From: Desulfocapsa sp.
GTDB lineage: Bacteria > Desulfobacterota > Desulfobulbia > Desulfobulbales > Desulfocapsaceae
Direction: 5' to 3'
Assembly: GCA_029942265.1 (NCBI GenBank)
Contig: JAOZTO010000105.1
Location: 1 to 7,664 of the forward strand
Length of the DNA: 7,664 bases
Position 1 is the stretch's first letter; every line of letters begins with the position of its first letter. The position numbers were made by a program, and so were the translations under genes. The notes under the pieces are model-generated. The model saw only the letters and a list, made by a program, of their open reading frames with translations, did not search any database and had not been told where the DNA came from. Below are positions 1 through 5,850 of the stretch, piece after piece.

Positions 1-5
1 TCATA

Positions 6-54
6 TGTGAACAGGCCGGATCAAGCGAAGATGGGGTGCTAGCCGAATATTTAC
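6..54 (+). repeat. Left copy of dispersed 39-bp repeat (plus hairpin half-arm)
   Basis: Bases 16-54 recur inverted at 3045-3083 with 37 of 39 positions identical; the mismatches fall at the 8th and 10th bases. Bases 6-34 also match 1998-2026 in direct orientation at 27 of 29 positions, and there that segment is the right arm of a hairpin. The left arm of an equivalent hairpin here would lie before the window starts, so it cannot be checked. The copy ends 26 nt before the start codon of the DUF3360 gene. It may be the tail of a terminator or REP-like element of the preceding gene, an upstream regulatory site, or one end of a mobile unit. Confidence 0.8.
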
Positions 55-80
55 TCACTTATCACAAGGAAAGGATTGTA

Positions 81-1568
81 ATGAAAGGAGAAGGGAAAAG
101 CTATCATGATCGGCGAAAAAAAGCGCATGAGTTTGAAAAGCGAAGTGATTATTTAGAACACGAGCTTTTAATCATGAACCCTAAACGATGGGGCATCAAT
201 CTTCCATTCCGTGATTATAACTTTGAGATTGAAGATGCCGTACCAGCTCTTGCTGGAACAATTGGTAAAGTGGTAATGGTTTCAGCCATGGTTGGAGCCT
301 GGGCGAGTGCCTCAGGTTTAAGTGAAGAATTTGTTATTGAAAACACTCGCTGGGAAATGATCATCGTTGGTCTGCTTTTTGCAGTTTTATTTTCGGGATT
401 TTTAAATCCTAATGCCAATCTTGCAGGTACCCATGGGCCTATGGTTGCAGTTATTCCTCTTATTGCGGCATCAGGTGGCCATCCCTTGGCTTTGGGGCTA
501 GTTGTTGGGGTACTTGGTTTTGCATTGGGTATGTGTAAGGGCGGATCTAAACTAATTACGTTGACGGGAAATGGTGTTCGTGGAGGTCTCCTCATTTATC
601 TGGGGCTTACGGGGGCAATATCGTATATAGGTAAGATGAAAGGTTGGGTGGTTGGCTGGAGTGTTGGGCCTGAAGTGTTGGCAAAGGATGTTAATGGAGC
701 CATGTCATCACTCTTTATCGTACTTATTCTTATAACGATTATTGTGTACGCCATACTTGCCCGTATGAAAAAAAGATGGTTGTCAATACCACTGTGTTCT
801 GCTTTGGCTTTAGTCATTTCTTTTGCCTTTGGCGCTCCATTTAGCTTTGAAACAAGTCCGGGGCTTCCTCATATGAACCCAATGTATTGGTGGGGCGAGA
901 CAACTGGCTGGAAAATGGGTCTGCCCGATTTTGCAAATTTTGTTGCTGTTATTCCTTGGGCAGTTCTTGCAGTTGCCATGTGGCCACCAGATTTCTTAGG
1001 ACATCGTGTCTTTCAGGAAATGAATTATCCTAAGACAAACAAGGTGCTTATGAACGTGGATGACACCATGGCTATTACGTCAGTGCGCCAGGTTGTAGGT
1101 TCTGTCCTCGGTGGTGGTAATTTGGCGAGTTCATGGGGAACATATATGATTCCAGCTGCCATTGCCAAGCGTCCCATACCTGCTGGAGCTATTTTAACAG
1201 GACTTTTTTGTATTATTGCAGCTGTTGCTGGCTATCCAATGGATTTGGCTGCATGGAGACCAGTTGTGGTTGTAGCTCTTTTAGTTGGTGTGTTTTTGCC
1301 TCTTTTAGAAGCGGGTATGCAGATGATTAAAGATGAGAAAAATGCCCAGGCGGCAGGTATTTGTATCTTTGCATCGGCACTTGTAAATCCTGTGTTTGGT
1401 TGGGCGCTTACCATGTGTTTAGATAATATGGGGCTTATTGGCGATGCTCACAGGGGGAGAGAATTGTCCTTTGTTGACAGTAAAGTAATACCGGGTGTAG
1501 CCCTTCTTGTTTGCACTTTAATTATGACAGCGGTGGGTATGATTCCAGGTATCCCTGCGTTTATATAA
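81..1568 (+). CDS. DUF3360 family multi-pass membrane protein, putative transporter
   Basis: This 495-aa integral membrane protein matches, from memory, the DUF3360 family known from Vibrio, Shewanella and other proteobacteria; its substrate is unknown to me. Recognisable stretches are the N-terminal YLEHELLIMNPKRW (about 24-37), the PFRDYNFEIED block (42-52), NANLAGTHGP (111-120), MNPMYWWGE (265-273), WPPDFLGHRVFQ (301-312), ASSWGTYMIPAAIAKRPIPAG (349-369) and LPLLEAGMQM (406-415). About 10-12 hydrophobic segments follow a charged cytosolic N-terminus of about 50 residues. The small-residue, half-helix-like motifs recall NCS2/SulP-type inverted-repeat transporters, which is an inference. I chose ATG 81 because AAGGAAAGGA (66-75) is a good ribosome site 5 nt upstream; the in-frame GTG at 36 lies inside the 39-bp repeat. 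A DsrE-family gene follows after 45 nt, probably in the same operon, hinting at a sulfur-containing substrate. Length appears complete. Confidence 0.9.
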   Translation: MKGEGKSYHDRRKKAHEFEKRSDYLEHELLIMNPKRWGINLPFRDYNFEIEDAVPALAGTIGKVVMVSAMVGAWASASGLSEEFVIENTRWEMIIVGLLFAVLFSGFLNPNANLAGTHGPMVAVIPLIAASGGHPLALGLVVGVLGFALGMCKGGSKLITLTGNGVRGGLLIYLGLTGAISYIGKMKGWVVGWSVGPEVLAKDVNGAMSSLFIVLILITIIVYAILARMKKRWLSIPLCSALALVISFAFGAPFSFETSPGLPHMNPMYWWGETTGWKMGLPDFANFVAVIPWAVLAVAMWPPDFLGHRVFQEMNYPKTNKVLMNVDDTMAITSVRQVVGSVLGGGNLASSWGTYMIPAAIAKRPIPAGAILTGLFCIIAAVAGYPMDLAAWRPVVVVALLVGVFLPLLEAGMQMIKDEKNAQAAGICIFASALVNPVFGWALTMCLDNMGLIGDAHRGRELSFVDSKVIPGVALLVCTLIMTAVGMIPGIPAFI

Positions 1569-1581
1569 TAGCAGTTTTTTT
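1555..1581 (+). terminator. Weak terminator-like hairpin between DUF3360 and DsrE genes
   Basis: CTGC (1555-1558) can pair with GCAG (1571-1574) across a 12-nt loop, followed directly by seven T (1575-1581). The stem is only 4 bp and overlaps the last codons of the upstream gene. At most it would be an attenuator that lowers read-through into the DsrE gene, and it may be chance. Confidence 0.2.
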
Positions 1582-1613
1582 CGAATCTATCACATTAAAA
1601 AAGAGGAAAGAAA

Positions 1614-1973
1614 ATGACAAATAATGTTGTAATTACAGTTGCCTGTGGACCAGATAATCCTAATCGTGCAACCCGAGGCATTCATTTGGCAACCGTTGCC
1701 CACAAAGAAGGAAAGAATGTCACCCTGTTTCTGCTTGACGATGCAGTGTATCTTGCTAAAAAAGGTTTACTAGAGCATGTGAGAGCGGCTACCGGTGATA
1801 TAGCAGATGATCTGATGACATATTTAGAAGCTCATGAGGTAGACATCCTGGCATGTACTCCATGCGCAAAAAGCCGCATGATAAGCGAAGATGATCTGAT
1901 TGATGGCGCAAGAATGGGTACTGCAGCAGAGCTTATTCAGCGTTCTTGTGAAGCGGTTGTAATCAGTTTGTAA
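1614..1973 (+). CDS. DsrE-family (DsrE/DsrF/TusD-like) sulfur-trafficking protein
   Basis: This 119-aa soluble protein has the DsrE fold pattern. A first beta strand (VVITVACGPDNP, about 5-16) is followed by a helix (RATRGIHLATVAHKEG), a strand with a hydrophobic turn (NVTLFLLDDAVYLAKKG, 35-51), a helix with acidic residues, then the strand-turn ILACTPCAKSR (78-88) and a C-terminal helix and strand. Cysteines are at 11, 81, 84 and 112. C81 lies close to where DsrE and TusD carry their persulfide-accepting cysteine, and the C81-x-x-C84 pair could also act as a redox pair. Family members relay sulfane sulfur or persulfides in the cytoplasm; the partner here is unknown. GAGGA (1603-1607) lies 6 nt before ATG. 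It probably shares an operon with the DUF3360 gene, and a strong hairpin begins 8 nt after its stop codon. It does not have a DsrEFH arrangement around it, so a role in dissimilatory sulfite reduction is not implied. Confidence 0.9.
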   Translation: MTNNVVITVACGPDNPNRATRGIHLATVAHKEGKNVTLFLLDDAVYLAKKGLLEHVRAATGDIADDLMTYLEAHEVDILACTPCAKSRMISEDDLIDGARMGTAAELIQRSCEAVVISL

Positions 1974-1981
1974 ATAATAGG

Positions 1982-2026
1982 TTCGCTTGATCCGGCTTGT
2001 GAACAAGCCGGATCAAACGAAGATGG
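1982..2026. repeat. Long palindromic hairpin between convergent genes, probable bidirectional terminator or REP-like element
   Basis: Bases 1982-2000 pair with 2003-2021, with one C-A mismatch at 1986/2017. In minus-strand RNA that position becomes a G-U pair, so the stem is fully paired. The core TTGATCCGGCTTGT is followed by a very tight loop that would open to GTGAAC. It begins 8 nt after the DsrE stop codon and 28 nt past the CDF stop codon, a typical place for a shared terminator. No T-run follows either arm directly (four T occur at 2028-2031), so it is not a classical intrinsic terminator. Its right arm (1998-2026) is the same repeat found at 6-34, which points to a dispersed element. 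Confidence 0.75.
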
Positions 2027-2049
2027 AGTTTTCATGGAGCGCTTACCTG

Positions 2050-2976
2050 TTATATCAGATCTTCTGCGTCCATCGTAAACATAATATCTATAAAATAACG
2101 CCACTTACTTTCTTTAAATGATTTCGCTACTTTTTTTCGTATTTTATCCAGTTCAGAAAGTGGCATTTCGGCACCATCAGCGGTCATCAATACATATACC
2201 GTGAGATATACGTAGCGCCCGGCCTTCATAATACGGACGTCTGTTCTTTCTACTGGATATGCATCCAGCACCTTATCCAAACGTTTTCGGGCTACTGTTT
2301 GAATATTGCCGGAGGCTGCAAATTGCAGTACTTCTTTGGTGTTGCTGCCAAACATCTTAATGGGTATTGGCAGGACTATAAGGACAAGCAAGATGATTAG
2401 TGATGGGTCGATATAAGGAATAAATTCTGTGAATCGCCCTTCTTGAAGTAGCACTCCCAACAAAAAAGCAAAGGTAGTTACCAACGTAATTAGTCCGTCT
2501 ATCAGCCAACTTTTTGCATCCAGGCTGATGATTGGTGATGTCGTTTTCTTAGAGGCGTTCTGTTGATGTGCGGCAATGGCAAAACAGATTGTTGTACAAA
2601 GCACTCCATAAATAACCGCAGATCCGTAAGCGACGCTATGTCCGCCCTGAAGGATTACAGCAACAGACGATATGAGTGCATACACACTCCCCGCTATAAT
2701 CAGTAAGCTACGTAATGTGTTGAATATAGGTTCGAAATGACCATATCCGAAGGGCATATGTTTGTCGGGGGGACGCTCGACCAAAATGGAAACGCGCAAT
2801 GCAAGAATTGCCACCAGCAGGGAAATCAGAGAATAAAACCCATCCAGTAAAATTGCGCCTGAGTCTGTTAGGAAGGCAAAGCCAAAACCCAGGGCAATAC
2901 AAATAAGATTCCCGTAGATTGATACATTGAGTGCTCGTTTTTCGGAATTGGAGTCTATGGGATTTTTTTCTATCAT
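2050..2976 (-). CDS. Cation diffusion facilitator (CDF) family divalent-metal efflux transporter
   Basis: This 308-aa inner-membrane protein has the CDF layout. Six hydrophobic helices lie at about 15-37, 41-66, 86-108, 117-137, 155-180 and 190-208, followed by a cytosolic C-terminal domain (209-308) ending in a ferredoxin-like strand (WRYFIDIMF). Family signatures are SGAILLDGFYSLI (39-51), RPPDKHMPFGYGHFEP (68-83) and SLDAKSWLID (151-160). The usual TM2/TM5 metal site of YiiP-type members (D45, D49, H153, D157) appears here as D45, S49, S156, D160. Two of four ligands are therefore replaced. From memory, this pattern is shared by a subgroup of proteins annotated only as cation transporters, so the metal cannot be assigned. 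ATG 2976 is the only reasonable start: an in-frame stop lies upstream and there is no other Met before residue 74, but the Shine-Dalgarno sequence is poor. It is convergent with the DsrE gene and likely transcribed from its own promoter (2997-3025). Confidence 0.93.
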   Translation of the reverse strand: MIEKNPIDSNSEKRALNVSIYGNLICIALGFGFAFLTDSGAILLDGFYSLISLLVAILALRVSILVERPPDKHMPFGYGHFEPIFNTLRSLLIIAGSVYALISSVAVILQGGHSVAYGSAVIYGVLCTTICFAIAAHQQNASKKTTSPIISLDAKSWLIDGLITLVTTFAFLLGVLLQEGRFTEFIPYIDPSLIILLVLIVLPIPIKMFGSNTKEVLQFAASGNIQTVARKRLDKVLDAYPVERTDVRIMKAGRYVYLTVYVLMTADGAEMPLSELDKIRKKVAKSFKESKWRYFIDIMFTMDAEDLI

Positions 2977-2996
2977 TGGTAGTGGTGTTGAGTAAT

Positions 2997-3025
2997 ATTT
3001 TAGATGAAAATTTGTGGTATTTCAG
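2997..3025 (-). promoter_or_regulatory. Candidate sigma-70-type promoter of the CDF gene
   Basis: Read on the minus strand, CTGAAA (3025-3020) and TAAAAT (3002-2997) are separated by exactly 17 nt. They match 4/6 and 5/6 of the -35 and -10 consensus. Transcription would start near 2990, giving a leader of only about 14 nt. That fits the weak ribosome site before ATG 2976. The 39-bp repeat lies 20 nt further upstream. Confidence 0.5.
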
Positions 3026-3044
3026 GGAAAAGAGCTGTAATCTG

Positions 3045-3083
3045 GTAAATATTCGGCTAGCACCCCATCTTCGTTCGATCCGG
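3045..3083 (-). repeat. Right, inverted copy of the 39-bp repeat
   Basis: The reverse complement matches 16-54 at 37 of 39 bases. It ends 68 nt before the CDF start codon in the same orientation towards that gene as the left copy has towards DUF3360. The hairpin arm seen at 1982-2000 is absent here: the bases past CCGG (from 3084) read GGGCACTATCC and do not match. It also lies about 166 nt upstream of the decarboxylase gene on the other side, so either gene could be affected. Confidence 0.85.
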
Positions 3084-3165
3084 GGGCACTATCCAAACAT
3101 TTACAGTTCAGTGGTTGAGCCTGTTTTTGCCCCAACCCGAATGTTTACGTAATCTGTAATAAACT

Positions 3166-3193
3166 TTGCAAAAACGTTTTCAAAGTATACACT
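3166..3193 (+). promoter_or_regulatory. Possible promoter and palindromic operator of the decarboxylase gene
   Basis: TTGCAA (3166-3171) and TACACT (3188-3193) lie 16 nt apart and each match 4/6 of the sigma-70 consensus. The perfect 10-bp palindrome AAAACGTTTT (3171-3180) sits in the spacer, with CTTTG and CAAAG just outside it. The arrangement is what a repressor operator might look like (LacI-type operators have a central CG), but the half-sites are one base out of register. Support is weak. The rest of the 3084-3249 stretch holds nothing I recognise. Confidence 0.25.
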
Positions 3194-3249
3194 GATTTCA
3201 GAAGAATAAAAGAAATGACGTTAATGTACCTTAAAAAGAAGGCAGAACA

Positions 3250-5556
3250 ATGACAAAATTAACAGATGATTGGCCGATATTAATAGTTTCGGGTCAGTTT
3301 CACGCTAAAAATGATGAAGGTTTTAGATTACGTGAACTGGTACAAAATCTGAAAGAAACACAGCACTGCGCAGTGTTGCCATCCTACAGCTATGAAGATG
3401 CAATTGAAATTGTTGTTTCTCGTGCTGATCTTGGTGCTATTGTTATTGATTGGGATATCTGTGATGAAAACTGTGACGAGAAGATGCTGCCAACGGTACT
3501 TATGGATAAAATTCGAGAGTGCAATGCAGACATTCCAATTCTTCTTTTAACAGAAAGACTTGCCATTGAAACTCTTCCCACCCGCGTTTTGCAAAATATC
3601 AACGAAACGCTTTGGAAGATAGCTGATACCATAGATTTCCTGGCTGGTCGTATTGTGGTTCACGTTGAAGAGTATATACGAGGTGTGTATCCGGAATTTT
3701 TCGGCGAAATGGTACGTTATTCGGCAGAATACAAGTATGCATGGCACACTCCTGGACATATGGGAGGTGCAGGATTCCTGCGAAGTCCAGCAGGGGTAGC
3801 AATGTATAAATTTTTTGGTGAAAATGTATTTCGTTCTGATCTCTCTATTTCGGTGCCAGAGCTTGGCTCTTTGCTTGATCACAGCGGTGTTGTTGGTGAT
3901 GCTGAAAAGAATTCAGCCCGTGTATTTGGAGCCGATCAAACATACTACGTATTGAACGGTACATCCAATGTTAATCAGGTAATCTGGCGCAGTCAGTTGT
4001 TACGAGATGATATAGCCTTTGTGGACAGAAATTGTCATAAATCACTGAATTATGCCATGGTGATAACAGAGGCGTATCCGCTGTATATGATTCCACGAAG
4101 GAATAAACGGGGCATTATCGGGCCATGCCGGTTGTCTGAGTTTTCCGAAGAATCTATCCGGAGCAAAATTCGTGATAATGCACTGATTCCTGAAAATTTG
4201 AAAGGTAAGAGTGTGAAGATGTCTGCCCTGACAAATTCTACTTATGACGGTATCTGTTACAACGTAATCAATATCAAAAAACAGTTGCAGAAGAGTGTTG
4301 AAAATCTCCACTTTGATGAAGCATGGTACGCTTATGCACGGTTTCATCCACTGTATAAAGATCATTTTGGTATGGCAGACGATGATCTGAATAGCGATCA
4401 TCCACCAATTTTCTGTTCCCATTCAACCCATAAACTCCTCACTGCGTTTTCCCAGGCATCCATGCTTCATATTCGTGATGGTAGTCATGTTCAGATTAAT
4501 CCCGATGAGTTTAATGAATCCTACATGATGCATGGTTCCACATCGCCGCAGTATAGTATGATCGCATCTCTGGATGTTGCCACAAAAATGATGGATGATA
4601 ATGGTGAGCGCATGATGCGTGATGTTATCATGGAGGCCATACATCTTCGTAAAAAGGTGTCTCAAATTGCTGGAGAAATGAAGAAGGACAATAGTTGGTT
4701 TTTTGAAATGTGGCAGCCTCGCACAGTTGCTTTTGAAGATGGCGCAAAGCAAAACTTTGAAGATGTTCCAGCCACCTTTTTATGTGATAATCAGTATCCA
4801 TGGGTTTTTAGTGCGGCAGATAATTGGCACGGATTTGATGATATTGAAGAAAATTATGCCATGCTTGATCCCATCAAGCTGACTTTTATTACTCCGGGAT
4901 TGAACGATCATGGAGCAATGGCAGACGAAGGTATTCCTGCATCAATTGTGACGAACTATCTTATTGGTCATGGCATTGTTTGTGAAAAGACAGATTACTA
5001 CTCTTTCTTACTTTTGAATTCACTGGGAACCACAAAGGCAAAACAGGGATCTCTACTGGCTGCTTTGTTGAAGTTCAAGAAAGCATATGATTCCAATGCT
5101 CTCCTTGTTCAGACACTACCTGATCTTGTTAAATGTGCCCCTGAAACTTACCGAAACGTGGGATTGAAAGACCATTGTCTAGCCATCCACACCTATTATA
5201 AAGAACATGCTCTTCTCGATAAAATGCAGGCGGCTTTCCAGGTAATACCTGATCCAGCCATGAAACCGGCTGATGCCTACCATGAAGTAGTGCGTAAGAA
5301 CGTTGAATATGTAACTTTGGCAGAAATGAAAGGCCGAACCCCTGCGGTAATGCTTGTACCATATCCTCCTGGGATACCGATTATGATGGGTGGAGAAATC
5401 ATGAACGACAAAGCTGAACCGATATTTGATTATTTGATGGCTCGGCAGGATTTCGAAAACAGTTTTCCGGGGTATGAGAGCGATATTCATGGTGTGGAAC
5501 GTGTTGAACGGGATGGAAAAAAATACTTTCAAACCATGTGTATAAAGCAAAAGTAA
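3250..5556 (+). CDS. adiA: AdiA-like arginine decarboxylase (PLP-dependent Orn/Lys/Arg decarboxylase)
   Basis: Predicted to convert arginine to agmatine and CO2 in the cytoplasm using pyridoxal phosphate. The 768 residues compare with about 755 in E. coli AdiA. Domain order is an N-terminal receiver-like wing domain (about 8-130; strands PILIVS, LGAIVIDWD, IPILLL), the fold-type I PLP core (about 150-560) and the C-terminal domain to the end. Core motifs are HTPGHMGG (166-173), LGSLLDHSG (205-213), the phosphate-binding GTSN (237-240), NCHKS (261-265), FDEAWYAYARFHPLY (355-369) and HSTHKLL (391-397), whose K395 should hold PLP. The wording of the DEAW and STHK blocks follows AdiA rather than CadA/LdcC (which read DSAW and QSTHK) as I remember them, so arginine is the best substrate guess. 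AGAAGG (3237-3242) lies 7 nt before ATG. No AdiC-type antiporter gene is adjacent, so a complete acid-resistance pair is not shown; agmatine or polyamine supply is an alternative role. A zinc-ribbon gene follows after 28 nt. Confidence 0.9.
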   Translation: MTKLTDDWPILIVSGQFHAKNDEGFRLRELVQNLKETQHCAVLPSYSYEDAIEIVVSRADLGAIVIDWDICDENCDEKMLPTVLMDKIRECNADIPILLLTERLAIETLPTRVLQNINETLWKIADTIDFLAGRIVVHVEEYIRGVYPEFFGEMVRYSAEYKYAWHTPGHMGGAGFLRSPAGVAMYKFFGENVFRSDLSISVPELGSLLDHSGVVGDAEKNSARVFGADQTYYVLNGTSNVNQVIWRSQLLRDDIAFVDRNCHKSLNYAMVITEAYPLYMIPRRNKRGIIGPCRLSEFSEESIRSKIRDNALIPENLKGKSVKMSALTNSTYDGICYNVINIKKQLQKSVENLHFDEAWYAYARFHPLYKDHFGMADDDLNSDHPPIFCSHSTHKLLTAFSQASMLHIRDGSHVQINPDEFNESYMMHGSTSPQYSMIASLDVATKMMDDNGERMMRDVIMEAIHLRKKVSQIAGEMKKDNSWFFEMWQPRTVAFEDGAKQNFEDVPATFLCDNQYPWVFSAADNWHGFDDIEENYAMLDPIKLTFITPGLNDHGAMADEGIPASIVTNYLIGHGIVCEKTDYYSFLLLNSLGTTKAKQGSLLAALLKFKKAYDSNALLVQTLPDLVKCAPETYRNVGLKDHCLAIHTYYKEHALLDKMQAAFQVIPDPAMKPADAYHEVVRKNVEYVTLAEMKGRTPAVMLVPYPPGIPIMMGGEIMNDKAEPIFDYLMARQDFENSFPGYESDIHGVERVERDGKKYFQTMCIKQK

Positions 5557-5584
5557 AAGGGACAGATGCCTTGTAAAGGAACCC

Positions 5585-5809
5585 ATGTCCGATTATATTG
5601 AAAAAAAATGTCCGCAATGTGGGCAGAAATTGCGATTTCCAAAAAATGTTGGTGGCATTGTAATGGTTTGTCCTTCTTGTGGAAACAGGTTCCATTCTGA
5701 TTTCAAAGTGGGTGGAATCGGGAAAAACGTAGGCCAACAAGGAGTACTGAGAACTCTTTTTGAGATGCCCAATACACTGTTGAAACGGCTGAGTCGTTTT
5801 TTTCTGTAA
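5585..5809 (+). CDS. Small zinc-ribbon protein
   Basis: This 74-aa protein has two CPxCG knuckles, C9-C12 and C29-C32, separated by 16 residues. They should bind one structural zinc, as in the MJ0042-like zinc-ribbon small proteins common in Deltaproteobacteria. The rest consists of a glycine-rich linker (about 43-52) and an amphipathic, basic C-terminal helix (about 53-74, with FEMPNTLLKRLSRFFL). That helix could touch a membrane, nucleic acid or protein partner, but its function is unknown. AAAGGA (5575-5580) precedes ATG by 4 nt. It lies 28 nt after the decarboxylase stop, so co-transcription is likely. Its last codons overlap a terminator-like hairpin with a T-run. I rate it real because of the two knuckles, the ribosome site and tight gene spacing. 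Confidence 0.8.
   Translation: MSDYIEKKCPQCGQKLRFPKNVGGIVMVCPSCGNRFHSDFKVGGIGKNVGQQGVLRTLFEMPNTLLKRLSRFFL
5782..5803 (+). terminator. Intrinsic terminator-like hairpin in the 3' end of the zinc-ribbon gene
   Basis: GAAACGG (5782-5788) pairs with TCGTTTT (5794-5800), including two G-T wobbles, across a 5-nt loop CTGAG. The T-run 5797-5803 follows. It lies inside the final codons, which read LKRLSRFFL. It would end the decarboxylase-zinc-ribbon transcript and separate the cyclase. The stem is of modest strength, so read-through is possible. Confidence 0.45.
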
Positions 5810-5850
5810 AGACACCCTATATTTAATATATATTATATAGTGAAAATATC

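Noticed and set aside
36..80. Extended N-terminus of the DUF3360 protein from a GTG at 36
   Set aside because: It adds 15 residues encoded partly by the dispersed repeat and has no ribosome site, whereas ATG 81 has a strong one and gives a normal family N-terminus.
215..817. Minus-strand open frames antisense to the DUF3360 gene
   Set aside because: They have low-complexity, proline- and threonine-rich compositions expected from the complement of a hydrophobic coding region, and no start signals.
16..3083. Composite transposon bounded by the inverted repeats
   Set aside because: No transposase or integrase lies inside, no target duplication is visible at the ends, and the same repeat unit occurs a third time in the middle, so a dispersed repeat family is simpler. 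I kept it only as a lead.
2931..3152. 73-codon plus-strand open frame across the CDF start and its upstream region
   Set aside because: It overlaps the CDF 5' end, the candidate promoter and the 39-bp repeat, lacks a ribosome site and encodes no recognisable protein.
3084..3249. Sigma-54 promoter or riboswitch before the decarboxylase
   Set aside because: GGGGCAC is present at 3083-3089 but lacks the correctly spaced TTGC element, and no conserved aptamer-like structure could be recognised.
5399..5815. 138-codon minus-strand open frame under the decarboxylase end and zinc-ribbon gene
   Set aside because: It is antisense to two well supported genes, with no recognisable domain, and reads as a shadow frame.
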